A model generated the notes under the pieces. That model was not told the DNA's origin, did not search any database, and saw nothing but the letters and a program-made list of their open reading frames with translations. The position numbers and the translations under genes are program-made. This document shows positions 25,698-34,636 of a stretch of 43,929 nucleotides of DNA, piece after piece. Every line of letters starts with the position of its first letter. The first letter of the stretch is position 1. This DNA is from Phaeobacter sp. (GTDB taxonomy: Bacteria > Pseudomonadota > Alphaproteobacteria > Rhodobacterales > Rhodobacteraceae): contig NZ_JAJDWC010000098.1 in the NCBI RefSeq assembly GCF_022825805.1, positions 1-43,929 of the forward strand, read 5' to 3'.

Positions 25698-26561
25698 ATG
25701 ACTGTCTTGAAATCGCAATCCCGCAGCTCCCAAATTCTGCGCGCCGTTCTGCGCGACCGGCTTGGCATGGTGGGTCTGGTCATCGTCACGCTGGTGGTCG
25801 CCTGTGCGCTGTTCGCGCCCTGGATCGTCCCGCACGATCCCAATGCCATGAACATTCAGGACCGCCTGCAAGGGCCCTCGCTGCAGTATCTTCTGGGCAC
25901 TGATCAACTCGGGCGGGATATTTTCTCGCGGATGCTGATGGGCGCACAGATCGCGCTGAAGGTCGCGTTGCCGGCAGTGTTTGGAGCGATGGTCATTGGC
26001 ATGCTGCTGGGGATGATCGCAGGCTTTGGGCCAGAATGGTTGGACAGTCTGCTGATGCTGGTGTTCGACACCATTCGCTCCTTTCCGACCGTGATGTTTG
26101 CCCTGGCCGTTGTGGCGCTGGTCGGCCCAAGCCTGAACACGGTGATCCTGGTGGTGATGCTGACGTCCATTCCGACCTATGCCCGGGTGGCACGGACCCA
26201 AACCATGAGCCTGCGCAGCGCGGACTTTGTGATGGCGGCACGCGCGGCCGGCACCTCCAGCCCCCGCATTCTGGCCATTCACCTGGCACCCAATACGGTT
26301 GGGGTGCTGGCGGTCCTGATGGCAATGGACATCCCGACAGTTGTCGCGTTGGAGGCAGGCCTGTCCTTTCTCGGCCTCGGGGTCAAGCCACCGACCCCCA
26401 GCTGGGGCGCATTGCTGAAGGATGGCTATGCGCTCATCCGTCAAACGCCCTGGCTGATTGTTGCCGGGGGGCTGCCGATCATCGTCACCACACTTGGCTT
26501 TACCTTCTTTGGCGAGGCCCTGCGCGATGCGGTCGATCCCAAAGTCAAGAAAGGCCGCTGA
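25698..26561 (+). CDS. Peptide ABC transporter permease, DppC family
   Basis: This 287-residue partner channel subunit has the DppC N-terminal region (LRDRLGMVGLVIVTLVV, then ALFAPWIVPHDPNAMN) and the hallmark LGTDQLGRDIFSRMLMGAQIAL. The EAA loop is AARAAGTSSPRILAIHLAPN near residue 185. The conserved EAGLSFLGLGVKPPTPSWG follows. It lies three bases after the DppB gene and 46 bases before the ATPase gene, with no terminator between, so co-transcription is very likely. Confidence 0.93.
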   Translation: MTVLKSQSRSSQILRAVLRDRLGMVGLVIVTLVVACALFAPWIVPHDPNAMNIQDRLQGPSLQYLLGTDQLGRDIFSRMLMGAQIALKVALPAVFGAMVIGMLLGMIAGFGPEWLDSLLMLVFDTIRSFPTVMFALAVVALVGPSLNTVILVVMLTSIPTYARVARTQTMSLRSADFVMAARAAGTSSPRILAIHLAPNTVGVLAVLMAMDIPTVVALEAGLSFLGLGVKPPTPSWGALLKDGYALIRQTPWLIVAGGLPIIVTTLGFTFFGEALRDAVDPKVKKGR

Positions 26562-26607
26562 TGCAGCCGCGCCCTCACCTTCAACAGCCATCAGCAAGGA
26601 ACACGAC

Positions 26608-28467
26608 ATGCTGGATGTGACAAGATCATCGCCGCCCATCGCCAGTATCCGCGGCTTGCAGGTTGCCTTCTGCACAGAAGACGGCCCGGTCCTGGGTGTC
26701 AAAGACGTGTCGTTCGACATTCACCCGGGCGAGACGCTCTGCGTGGTTGGCGAATCCGGATCGGGCAAATCCGTCTCCTCAATGTCGCTGATGCGGCTCA
26801 TTGATTACAGCGGCGGCATCATCCAGAAGGGGGAGCTGTTGTTTGACACCGGAGCGGCCGCACCCGTTGATCTCGCCCAAGCGGATCAAGCGCTGATGCG
26901 TCAAATCCGTGGCAACGCAATCTCGATGATCTTTCAGGAACCGATGACTGCGCTCAACCCGGTGTTCACCATTGGCCATCAGCTGACCATCGGGCTCAAA
27001 CTCCACAAAGGGCTGAACAGTCAGGACGCCAGAGCCCGCGCCCTGGAGCTGCTGCAACAGGTGCGCATCCCTGAACCCGACCGGCGAATGACGCAATATC
27101 CGCATGAAATGTCCGGTGGTATGCGCCAGCGCGTTGTGATCGCCATGGCACTCGCTTGCGAGCCAAAACTGCTGATCGCGGACGAGCCGACAACAGCGCT
27201 TGATGTGACTGTTCAGGCAGAAATCCTGTCGCTGATCAACCAGTTGAAAGCGGAAACCGGCACCGCCGTTTTGTTCATCACCCATGACATGGGCGTGGTC
27301 GCGCAGATCGCAGACCGGGTGGTTGTCATGTACCGCGGCGACAAGATCGAAGAAGGTCCCGTCGAGGCCATATTCGATGCCCCGCAACAGGCCTACACCC
27401 GTGCGCTCCTTGCTGCGGTGCCCCGTCTGGGGGAAATGCAGGGCACAACCTTGCCGGAACCGATGAAGCTCGTTGGCGAAGCGCAGAGCACCTCCGCACC
27501 CATTACCGGGACCGACGACGTTTTGCTGAAGGTCGAGAACCTGAAGGTGCGATTTGCAGTAAAGGGCGGGCTGTTGCGGCGCCACGTGGCCAATGTCCAT
27601 GCCGTCGAGGATGTGTCTTTCACCATCAACAAGGGGCAGACGCTCAGCCTTGTTGGGGAATCGGGATGCGGCAAATCCACGGCGGGACGCGCCATCATGC
27701 GACTGCTGCACCCGCAAAGTGGCCAGGTGATTCTGGATGGGCAGGATATGATGGCGCTATCGAAGCGTCAGCTGCGCGCGGCACGCCGCGATGTCCAGAT
27801 GATCTTCCAGGATCCTTTTGCCTCGCTCAATCCGCAGATCCAGCTCGCCGAACAGGTGGCGGAGCCTCTGCGCAATTTTGGCAACCGGCGCGACCCTGCC
27901 ATCATGGACCGAGTGGCCACCCTGTTTGACCGCGTCGGTCTGCCCCGCGCCTTTATGCGCCGCTATCCGCATGAGCTGTCTGGGGGCCAACGCCAAGGGG
28001 TTGCGATTGCCAGAGCGCTGGCCCCGGCACCAAAGCTGATTGTTGCGGACGAGGCCGTGTCGGCGCTGGATGTTTCGGTCCAGGCGCAGGTCTTGAACCT
28101 GATGATGGAACTGCAAGCGGATCTCGGCGTGTCGTTTCTGTTTATCAGCCATGACATGGCCGTGGTGGAGCGCGTGTCCCATCAGGTGGGCGTGATGTAT
28201 TTGGGGCGCATTGTCGAACTCGGCCCGCGGGCTGCGGTGTTTGAAAACCCGCACCACCCCTATACCCGCGCGCTGATGCAGGCCGTGCCAATTGCCGATC
28301 CGCGCAAGCGCCATCTGATCGACAGCCTCGCCTTCCGACCGATCCCGTCGCCGATCAAACCGGTCGGACACACGGCTGAACCATCCCAATATCAACAGGT
28401 TGGACCGGATCACTGGCTGCTGACGAACAACCACTATGACGCCGCAGACGCGTCCCAAACGAACTGA
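26608..28467 (+). CDS. Peptide ABC transporter double ATP-binding protein (DppD-DppF fusion)
   Basis: A 619-residue protein with two complete nucleotide-binding domains, as in GsiA-type transporters. Domain 1: Walker A GESGSGKS (48-55), signature [15 protein letters not shown], Walker [13 protein letters not shown], and a C-terminal oligopeptide-transporter tail ([14 protein letters not shown]). Domain 2: Walker [10 protein letters not shown] near residue 350, signature [15 protein letters not shown], Walker [13 protein letters not shown], and a matching tail ([14 protein letters not shown]). In domain 2 the usual Arg after GGQRQ is Gly. That is a small deviation which probably keeps function because Walker B Glu and the switch His (FISHDM) remain. 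A longer frame overlapping the DppC gene is rejected in favour of the ATG at 26608, although no strong ribosome binding site is seen. Confidence 0.92.
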   Translation: MLDVTRSSPPIASIRGLQVAFCTEDGPVLGVKDVSFDIHPGETLCVVGESGSGKSVSSMSLMRLIDYSGGIIQKGELLFDTGAAAPVDLAQADQALMRQIRGNAISMIFQEPMTALNPVFTIGHQLTIGLKLHKGLNSQDARARALELLQQVRIPEPDRRMTQYPHEMSGGMRQRVVIAMALACEPKLLIADEPTTALDVTVQAEILSLINQLKAETGTAVLFITHDMGVVAQIADRVVVMYRGDKIEEGPVEAIFDAPQQAYTRALLAAVPRLGEMQGTTLPEPMKLVGEAQSTSAPITGTDDVLLKVENLKVRFAVKGGLLRRHVANVHAVEDVSFTINKGQTLSLVGESGCGKSTAGRAIMRLLHPQSGQVILDGQDMMALSKRQLRAARRDVQMIFQDPFASLNPQIQLAEQVAEPLRNFGNRRDPAIMDRVATLFDRVGLPRAFMRRYPHELSGGQRQGVAIARALAPAPKLIVADEAVSALDVSVQAQVLNLMMELQADLGVSFLFISHDMAVVERVSHQVGVMYLGRIVELGPRAAVFENPHHPYTRALMQAVPIADPRKRHLIDSLAFRPIPSPIKPVGHTAEPSQYQQVGPDHWLLTNNHYDAADASQTN

Positions 28468-28476
28468 AAGCTTCCA

Positions 28477-30126
28477 ATGCATCTCTATTTTAACGGCCCC
28501 ATCTTAACGATGGACGCTCAGAACTCATGCCCAGAAGCCGTACTGATTGATGGTGCGCGGATCCGCGCCGTGGGCCGCGAGGCCGACCTGCGAAAAATGA
28601 TGGCACAGGATGATCAGGAAACCGATTTGGCGGGGCGGTGCCTGATCCCGGCGTTCCTGGACCCCCATGGGCATTTCCCAGATCCCGGCTTTATAAGGCT
28701 CTTTCGGGTTGATCTCTCTGCGCCACCACGCGGCGACTGCCCCACAATCGGCACCGCGTTGCAGCGCCTCTCCCAGAAGGCCGCGCAGACGCCCGATGGC
28801 GACTGGGTCATGGGCGTGCTGTTCGACAATACCGCGGTAAAAGAACAGCGGATGCCGACGCGAGAAGAACTGGACAGCGTGTCAACCAAACACCCGATTT
28901 GGGTGATCCATGCCTCCGGCCACAACGGGGTGGCAAACTCGCTGGCGCTGTCACGTCAGGGCATCGACGACACCACCCCCGACCCACTGGGCGGGCGCTA
29001 TGGCCGCGCCCCGAATACCGGGCAACTCACAGGTCTGGTCGAAGGGCTCGCCGCGATGGGCGCCATGGGGGACACCGATTTTCTGATCGATCGCGACCGG
29101 TTTTGGCAGGGCTTTGCTGCCTGCCGCGAGGAGTATTTGGCCCATGGGGTGACCTTTGCCCAGAACGCCTGGACCTCGCAGATGATGCTGGAACATTTTG
29201 CCAGCCTTCCCGCAGATCAGGATCCCGGAATTGATCTGGAGCTGTTGCCAATCGCTGAGTTGGAGCCGGGTTTGTCGGACACATTGATCCCCAACCATTG
29301 GCCCGGCAATCCGCATTTCACCCTTGGCCCCCGCAAGCTGTTTGCCGACGGCGCGTTTCAATTGCAGACGGCTTACCTGTCGGCTCCCTATCACGTCGTT
29401 TCAAATCCCGAACACCCCTGCGGGATGGAATACATGTCGCAGGATGCCATGGATCAACATGTGGGCGATCTGCACCGCGCCGGGTTTCAAATCCACTGCC
29501 ATTGCAACGGGGACGCGGGCGCCGACATGTTCATCAACGCGGTGGAGGCCGCGATGGACACGGATCCGGCGCCTGGCCCAAGACGCGATCACCGCCATAC
29601 GATCATCCATGGCCAGACCCTGCGCGATGATCAACTGGCGCGCATGGCCGATCTGGGCATCACAGTCAGCTTCTTTTCCGCCCATATCCATTTTTGGGGC
29701 GACACCCACCGCGATGTATTTCTGGGGCCCGAACGGGCGGCTCGCATCTCGCCTGCGGCCTCGGCTGAACGATTTGGTGTGCGATACACAATCCACAATG
29801 ACGCCTCTGTCACGCCCACGCGGCCGCTGCATCTGGCACATTGTGCGGTGAACCGCCGGACGGCCTCTGGCGCCATCCTTGGCGAAGGCGAAAAAGTCTC
29901 TGTTCTCTCGGCGCTGCGCGCGCAGACCATTGATGCCGCTTGGCAGGTGTTCAAAGAAGACGACCGCGGCTCCATCGAGGCCGGTAAACGGGCGGATCTG
30001 GTGATCCTCTCTGCCAATCCGATCACGCAGCCAGATGCCCTTCAGTCGATCCAGGTATTGGAAACCATTCGCAACGGGGAAACCGTGTTTCGCGGGGGCG
30101 ATCTCGCAGTGGAGCCGGCGCAATGA
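28477..30126 (+). CDS. YtcJ-like amidohydrolase (amidohydrolase family 3)
   Basis: This 549-residue metal-dependent hydrolase has a TIM barrel flanked by a small beta-sandwich. The metal motif HxH is H64/H66 in DPHGHF. Later ligands are in the HCHCNGDAGAD segment, the RHTIIHGQTL histidine and the Asp of IHNDASVTP. The C-terminal GSIEAGKRADLVILSANP is a family hallmark. YtcJ relatives hydrolyse N-formyl or N-acyl amide bonds (for example N-substituted formamide deformylase), but the substrate cannot be read here. It follows the ATPase gene after nine bases and overlaps the M81 gene by four. A role in opening an amide bond of the imported compound is inferred. No signal peptide, so cytoplasmic. 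Confidence 0.85.
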   Translation: MHLYFNGPILTMDAQNSCPEAVLIDGARIRAVGREADLRKMMAQDDQETDLAGRCLIPAFLDPHGHFPDPGFIRLFRVDLSAPPRGDCPTIGTALQRLSQKAAQTPDGDWVMGVLFDNTAVKEQRMPTREELDSVSTKHPIWVIHASGHNGVANSLALSRQGIDDTTPDPLGGRYGRAPNTGQLTGLVEGLAAMGAMGDTDFLIDRDRFWQGFAACREEYLAHGVTFAQNAWTSQMMLEHFASLPADQDPGIDLELLPIAELEPGLSDTLIPNHWPGNPHFTLGPRKLFADGAFQLQTAYLSAPYHVVSNPEHPCGMEYMSQDAMDQHVGDLHRAGFQIHCHCNGDAGADMFINAVEAAMDTDPAPGPRRDHRHTIIHGQTLRDDQLARMADLGITVSFFSAHIHFWGDTHRDVFLGPERAARISPAASAERFGVRYTIHNDASVTPTRPLHLAHCAVNRRTASGAILGEGEKVSVLSALRAQTIDAAWQVFKEDDRGSIEAGKRADLVILSANPITQPDALQSIQVLETIRNGETVFRGGDLAVEPAQ

Positions 30127-30182
30127 TGGATACAGTGGCCGGAATAATGACCGGAACAGTGAGCGAAACAGTGGAAAGCGCC
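30123..30182 (+). repeat. 12-bp degenerate tandem repeat forming the 5' end of the M81 peptidase gene
   Basis: Five twelve-base units: ATGATGGATACA, GTGGCCGGAATA, ATGACCGGAACA, GTGAGCGAAACA and a decayed GTGGAAAGCGCC. The consensus is RTGACCGGAACA. The start codon is part of the first unit, and the array encodes a four-residue periodic N-terminus outside the conserved enzyme. Confidence 0.6.
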
Positions 30183-31688
30183 AAACCGCGCCCGGTGATC
30201 GCTGTTGCCGGATTTCAGCATGAAACCAACTGCTTTGGCGGCGAAAACGCCACGCTTGCCGATTTCCAAATGGCGGATTCCTGGCCTGAAATGCTGTTCG
30301 GCGATCAGGTCATCGCACAGACCAAAGGCCTAAACCTCCCCATCGCCGGGTTCGTTGCAGCCGCAGAAACCGCAGGTCTGCAGGTCAAACCCATCCTGTG
30401 GTGCGCGGCAGAACCCTCCGCCGAGGTGACAGACCACGCCTTCGACACCATCGCGAACATGATCTTGGACGGCATCAAAGAAGCTGAGCCGCTGGACGGC
30501 ATCTACCTTGACCTCCATGGCGCAATGGTGACCGAGCGTTTCGCGGACGGAGAAGGCGAATTGCTGCGGCGGATCCGTGCCCAGGTCGGGCCAGAGATAC
30601 CGATTGTGATCAGTCTGGATCTCCATGCCAACATCTCTGGCGATATGGTCGCGCAGACACACTACATCGGGATTTTCCGGACCTATCCGCATCTGGACAT
30701 GGCCGCGACTGGTGCCCGTTGCGCACCGGTGTTGGCCCAACTGCTGAAAGGTGCGCCGCTCTGCAAGGCGCATACAGCCGTCCCCTATTTGATCCCGCTT
30801 CATGCGCAATTCACCGGCGCGCCACCGTTTGATGCAATTTACGCCCTGCCCGGCCAGATGGAAACAGACGGTATTCTGGCTGAAATCGCACTGGGCTTCA
30901 CCGCCGCGGATTTCCCCGACACCGGTCCTGCCTGTTTGGCCTATGCGCCAACACAGCAGGCCGCTGATGCCGCTGCAGATCACATGTTGCAGTGTTTTCT
31001 ACGCGCCGAGGCCGACATCGACAGTGCGATGCTGACGCCAGAGGCTGCAGCGAAAAAAGCACACGAGCATCATGGAGCGCCTTTGGTCTTGGCGGATGTG
31101 CAGGACAATCCCGGCGCGGGTGGCAGTTCCGACAGCACCGGGCTGTTGCGGGCGCTGATCAACCAAGGCTCCACAGATGTGCTGATGGGGCTGATGAATG
31201 ACGCCGATGCCGCGGCGCAGGCCCATGCCGCAGGCGTTGGCCAGGTGATCCACCTCGCCCTGGGCGGTAAATCGGGGCCAGCAAACAGCCACCCGGTCGC
31301 GGCGGAGTTCGAGGTTCTGGCCCTGTCCGATGGGACCTGCCGGTATAGCGGCGAGATGTATGGTGGTGGCATCGCCACCCTTGGCCCCACGGCGGCCCTG
31401 CGTTTGCACGGCGCGGACGCGGAAATTGATATTGTGGTCACAAGTCAGCGGAACCAATGTCTGGACCTGGCGCATTTCACTCATATCGGGCTCGACCCAA
31501 AGCAATATCGCTGCATCTGCGTCAAAAGCACGGTGCATTTTCGCGCGGCCTTTGACCCCATCGCGGGTGAGATTGTGCCTGTTGCAGCCCCTGGCCTGTT
31601 TGTCTGTGATCTGGAACAGCTGCCCTACCGCAATCTAGGGGCCAAACGTTTGCCGAAACACTCAGACGATCAAACGGACAACCGGTGA
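30123..31688 (+). CDS. M81 family metallopeptidase (MlrC-like)
   Basis: This 521-residue zinc peptidase is of the family of MlrC, which completes microcystin and linear peptide breakdown in sphingomonads. Family motifs: VAGFQHETNCF near residue 28, YLDLHGAMVTE, SLDLHANISGDMV, the zinc region FRTYPHLDMA, and the C-terminal-domain signature LADVQDNPGAGGSSDSTGLL. The first 20 residues are low-complexity and come from a 12-bp tandem repeat that includes the start codon, so the functional start could also be downstream. The ATG overlaps the amidohydrolase stop (ATGA). As last gene of the peptide operon it likely cleaves the imported product. It is not evidence of microcystin use as such. Confidence 0.88.
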   Translation: MMDTVAGIMTGTVSETVESAKPRPVIAVAGFQHETNCFGGENATLADFQMADSWPEMLFGDQVIAQTKGLNLPIAGFVAAAETAGLQVKPILWCAAEPSAEVTDHAFDTIANMILDGIKEAEPLDGIYLDLHGAMVTERFADGEGELLRRIRAQVGPEIPIVISLDLHANISGDMVAQTHYIGIFRTYPHLDMAATGARCAPVLAQLLKGAPLCKAHTAVPYLIPLHAQFTGAPPFDAIYALPGQMETDGILAEIALGFTAADFPDTGPACLAYAPTQQAADAAADHMLQCFLRAEADIDSAMLTPEAAAKKAHEHHGAPLVLADVQDNPGAGGSSDSTGLLRALINQGSTDVLMGLMNDADAAAQAHAAGVGQVIHLALGGKSGPANSHPVAAEFEVLALSDGTCRYSGEMYGGGIATLGPTAALRLHGADAEIDIVVTSQRNQCLDLAHFTHIGLDPKQYRCICVKSTVHFRAAFDPIAGEIVPVAAPGLFVCDLEQLPYRNLGAKRLPKHSDDQTDNR

Positions 31689-31695
31689 CAATGCA

Positions 31696-32910
31696 TCAGG
31701 TCTGCACCATCGCCGCAAACCGCCCCCGGAGCGCGAGGGCGCAGACCCCCGCCAGCACACAACCGCTGGTGATCGCAATTGTTGCATCAAGCCCAAGACC
31801 GTCCACCAACCAGCCCATGCCCGCTGTGCCAAGCGTCGCCAGCCCCCAAAACGCGGTCTGGTCCACCGACACAATCAGCCCTCTGTCAGCAACCGGACTG
31901 TTGTAGAGATATTTGCCATAGACCAGTGCCTTGCCAACTTTGACGGTGCCAAAACAGCAGACCAACAGACATAGGGCTGTGAAACTCTGCACTTGCATCA
32001 ACAACAGCAGACCCAGACCGTAGCTGGCCCAGATCACCAACGACACTGCACCCGGTCGTATGATCCTAGCCGAGAGATGTTTCGCAGCGGCCGTGGCCAC
32101 AATTGCCCCGATCCACGACGCTATTCCCACAAGCGCAATCAGATCCCCCTGTTGCGGAAACTGCGCACGCAGGGTCAGAGGCACCAGAATGTAGCCCGCC
32201 GGGATCACTAGCAAACCAAGCAGGCAACTGGACAGCAGAATATCGAAATTCTCCGGGCACAGACGATAGTGACGCATCAGCCGTTGCAACATGCCAGCCT
32301 GTACCGCGGCTCCGGCAGCGGTAGGCGTGGTGGAGCCGCCCCGCGGCACCCTGGCATGATCGCCACTGGGATGATGGCGGCGCAGAAACACAACACTGGC
32401 CGCCATGAGCATTCCGTTCAGCACAAATCCACCCGTCGCCAATACCACCGGCAACAAAAGCCCTGAGAGGTTCCCGGTCAGTTTGGCCAGATTGTGGGCA
32501 TTCGCCGCCTGCAGGCCGTTGCTCTGGACCGATTGTTCTGTCGCGCCCACGATGAACGTATCAATTGCCGGATTGGAAATCGCACTGACGATGCCAACCG
32601 CGCAGCAATAGATGAAAAAGGCCTGAGGCACGAAGCCAAGCTGTTGATCCACAAATCCATAGGCGATCAGGATCCCGGCAAACAGGCTGGTGGAAACCGT
32701 ATAGCTCAGCCGCGCTCCAACCCGATCCGTCAGCGCCCCACCCAACACGGTAAAAACCAAAAACGGCGCGAGAACCAGCGCCTGATATGCCCCAATCTGA
32801 GTGGCCGAAAGACCCGCATAAAAGGTCATGTACCAAGTGAACAAAACGGTCTGGAGCCCCTCGCCCCAATGCCAAAACCCATAGGCGCGAAAGAAATTGT
32901 TGCGAAACAT
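31696..32910 (-). CDS. Major facilitator superfamily transporter
   Basis: This 404-residue inner-membrane protein has about twelve membrane segments. It contains the MFS loop 2-3 motif in the form GGALTDRVGARLSY near residues 57-70. A hydrophilic central loop (about 180-200) separates the halves. GAGGTGG lies five bases before the ATG at 32910. It is divergent from the XRE-cupin regulator, which likely controls it, and its end lies only seven bases from the end of the M81 gene. The substrate is not evident; efflux of a peptide-breakdown product is one possibility. No EmrB or sugar-transporter-specific motif is seen. Confidence 0.8.
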   Translation of the reverse strand: MFRNNFFRAYGFWHWGEGLQTVLFTWYMTFYAGLSATQIGAYQALVLAPFLVFTVLGGALTDRVGARLSYTVSTSLFAGILIAYGFVDQQLGFVPQAFFIYCCAVGIVSAISNPAIDTFIVGATEQSVQSNGLQAANAHNLAKLTGNLSGLLLPVVLATGGFVLNGMLMAASVVFLRRHHPSGDHARVPRGGSTTPTAAGAAVQAGMLQRLMRHYRLCPENFDILLSSCLLGLLVIPAGYILVPLTLRAQFPQQGDLIALVGIASWIGAIVATAAAKHLSARIIRPGAVSLVIWASYGLGLLLLMQVQSFTALCLLVCCFGTVKVGKALVYGKYLYNSPVADRGLIVSVDQTAFWGLATLGTAGMGWLVDGLGLDATIAITSGCVLAGVCALALRGRFAAMVQT

Positions 32911-32982
32911 TGTGCCACCTCATCCGACAGATGCTAAGACCGAGGCAGAGGGACCTTCATCCGCACCAAAGCTAGCACTCAC

Positions 32983-33036
32983 CATAATTCTGACCTAAAA
33001 GTATACTCACATCATAATTTTAGATCCATAATTATG
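32983..33036. promoter_or_regulatory. A/T-rich CATAATT sites between MFS gene and XRE-cupin regulator
   Basis: Three copies of CATAATT at 32983, 33013 and 33027. The last extends to a perfect ten-base palindrome, CATAATTATG. The spacing of 30 and 14 bp, the marked A/T content in a GC-rich genome and the divergent gene layout suggest operators and promoters for both genes. Confidence 0.5.
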
Positions 33037-33059
33037 ATTAAACACGGTTTTGTCCAACA

Positions 33060-33629
33060 ATGAAAAGAGCAACACAAGAAATCGTCGGTCTGCGCATGCG
33101 AGAACTGCGCAAAGCCAAGGGGTTGACCCTGAAACAACTCGCCGAACGGACCGGCCTCTCGGTGGGATATTTGAGCCAGCTTGAACGCCAGGACGCGGAT
33201 CCGTCGGTACGCAGTCTCAATGTGATTGGCAAAGCACTGGGTGTGGGAATCAACTGGTTTTTCCCCGATCCCGAGGATGAGGCCGATCCAGAACGTGATA
33301 TTGTTGTCCGTGCGACCCGCCGCCGTGCGTTGCGGTTTGACTCCGGGGTGCGCGACGAACTGCTAAGCCCGTCGCTCAGCGGTCAGTTGGAAATGATCCT
33401 GACAACGCTGGCCCCTGGGGCCAGTTCTGGAGACACTCTGTATTCCCACAAGGGTGAAGAAGGTGGCTATGTGGTCGAAGGCATTCTGGAGCTGACGGTC
33501 GAAGATCAGGTGATGCAATTGACCGCAGGAGATTCCTTTCGCTTCGCCTCCACCCGGCCGCACCGCTACCACAATCCTGGCACTGGGCCGACCGTATTGG
33601 TCTGGGCTGTCACACCACCGCATTATTGA
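33060..33629 (+). CDS. XRE-family regulator with C-terminal cupin domain
   Basis: A 189-residue regulator. Residues about 8-62 form the Cro/C1-type helix-turn-helix (LRKAKGLTLKQLAERTGLSV, then YLSQLERQDADPS). Residues about 110-185 form a cupin barrel (SHKGEEGGYVVEGILELTV, then a PHRYHNPG strand) that senses a small ligand. Such regulators (PuuR/ClgR-like group) usually control amine, amino-acid or related transport. It is divergent from the MFS gene with A/T-rich repeats between them, so it probably regulates that gene and itself. There is no strong ribosome binding site before the ATG at 33060. Confidence 0.88.
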   Translation: MKRATQEIVGLRMRELRKAKGLTLKQLAERTGLSVGYLSQLERQDADPSVRSLNVIGKALGVGINWFFPDPEDEADPERDIVVRATRRRALRFDSGVRDELLSPSLSGQLEMILTTLAPGASSGDTLYSHKGEEGGYVVEGILELTVEDQVMQLTAGDSFRFASTRPHRYHNPGTGPTVLVWAVTPPHY

Positions 33630-33732
33630 CGACCTTGGGTCTTGGATGTTGTCCTCGCAGGACAGCATGCGCAACGATGTTCCATCACCTGCGATGATGA
33701 ACAATTCCAAAAACACGTCATTGATTTTGCGG

Positions 33733-33818
33733 TGGTGCCCAAGGAGAGACTCGAACTCTCACGATGTTACCATCGGGGGATTTTGAATCCCCTGCGTCTA
33801 CCATTCCGCCACTTGGGC
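33733..33818 (-). tRNA. tRNA-Leu (anticodon CAA)
   Basis: An 86-base tRNA read on the minus strand, 5' end at 33818. Acceptor stem GCCCAAG pairs with CTTGGGC, followed by A and an encoded CCA. The anticodon stem GGGGA/TCCCC holds the loop TTCAAAA, giving anticodon CAA, which reads UUG leucine codons. The long variable arm (CGATGGTAACATCG) and the T-arm GAGAG-TTCGAGT-CTCTC are as expected for a class II leucine tRNA. No integrated element is seen beside it. Confidence 0.97.
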
Positions 33819-34056
33819 ACTGGGGCTTTCCTACAAAAGGCTGCTGGCAACGTCCAGAGCCAAAACAGAAAACTTGGCAGAAAATATGCTGTCGATCACA
33901 AAACCCGCGCGCCGAGGCCGTGATGGGATCGCTTGCATCCAAGAGAGATGACAGGATCCGCGACATTTGGCGTGCGGCGGCGTTGGTTGACCTTTCCCGC
34001 TGCTCGTGGCACCGCTTGCACCCAGATCGATAGACCTAGACAGACATTGGGTGACC

Positions 34057-34635
34057 ATGCTTCGCGCGACCTATGACAAGACGATGGCCCTCGCAGATCA
34101 CCCCAAAGCGCTGTGGTGGCTTGCGGCCGTTGCGTTTGTGGAAAGCTCCGTCTTTCCGATCCCGCCGGATGTGATGATGATCCCGATGATCCTGGCGCGG
34201 CCCAAACAAGCCTGGCTGATCGCCCTGGTCGCCTTGGTTGCATCCGTCGCAGGTGGCGTTTTCGGATATGCCATCGGTGCCTTTTTCTACGAAAGCATCG
34301 GCCAACCAGTGCTGGCCGCGATGGGCAAGGCGGAAGCGATGAGCGCGTTCAACACCCGGTTCAACGATTTTGGATTTTGGGCCGTGCTGGGCGCTGGTGT
34401 CACGCCGTTCCCTTACAAGGTCATCACCATCATGTCGGGTTGGACGGGCATGCCGCTCGGCACGTTTATCGCCACCTCGATCCTGGCGCGGGCGCTGCGG
34501 TTCTTCCTGGTGGCGGCGCTGCTGTGGAAATTCGGCCGTCCTATTCGCACCTTCATCGAACAGCGGTTGGGATTGGTGTTTACCGTGTTTGTGGTTCTTC
34601 TTTTTGGCGGCTTCTTGGTTTTAAAGGCGTTTTGA
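34057..34635 (+). CDS. YqaA-like DedA/SNARE-associated membrane protein
   Basis: This 192-residue inner-membrane protein is of the VTT/DedA superfamily, YqaA branch. It shows FVESSVFPIPPDVMMIPMIL near residues 29-48, the re-entrant loop region with acidic Glu and PIPP, and a second half containing the family FWAVLGAGVTPFPYKVITI. DedA-type proteins are linked to membrane lipid carrier flipping and envelope homeostasis. The exact role of YqaA is not known. The ATG at 34057 (MLRATYDKTM) is preferred over an upstream in-frame ATG. One base separates its stop from dsbB, so they form an operon. Confidence 0.83.
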   Translation: MLRATYDKTMALADHPKALWWLAAVAFVESSVFPIPPDVMMIPMILARPKQAWLIALVALVASVAGGVFGYAIGAFFYESIGQPVLAAMGKAEAMSAFNTRFNDFGFWAVLGAGVTPFPYKVITIMSGWTGMPLGTFIATSILARALRFFLVAALLWKFGRPIRTFIEQRLGLVFTVFVVLLFGGFLVLKAF

Positions 34636-34636
34636 T

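Noticed and set aside
25134-26720. 528-codon minus-strand open frame opposite the peptide permeases
   Set aside because: Same His/Gln/Asp-rich antisense composition, and it crosses three well-supported plus-strand genes.
30123-31688. Calling the region a microcystin degradation (mlr) cluster
   Set aside because: mlrA, mlrB and mlrD are not present. M81 proteins are widespread in bacteria that do not degrade microcystin.
33733-33818. tRNA-Leu as an integration site of a genomic island
   Set aside because: No integrase gene and no duplicated tRNA 3' end are seen on either side within the window.
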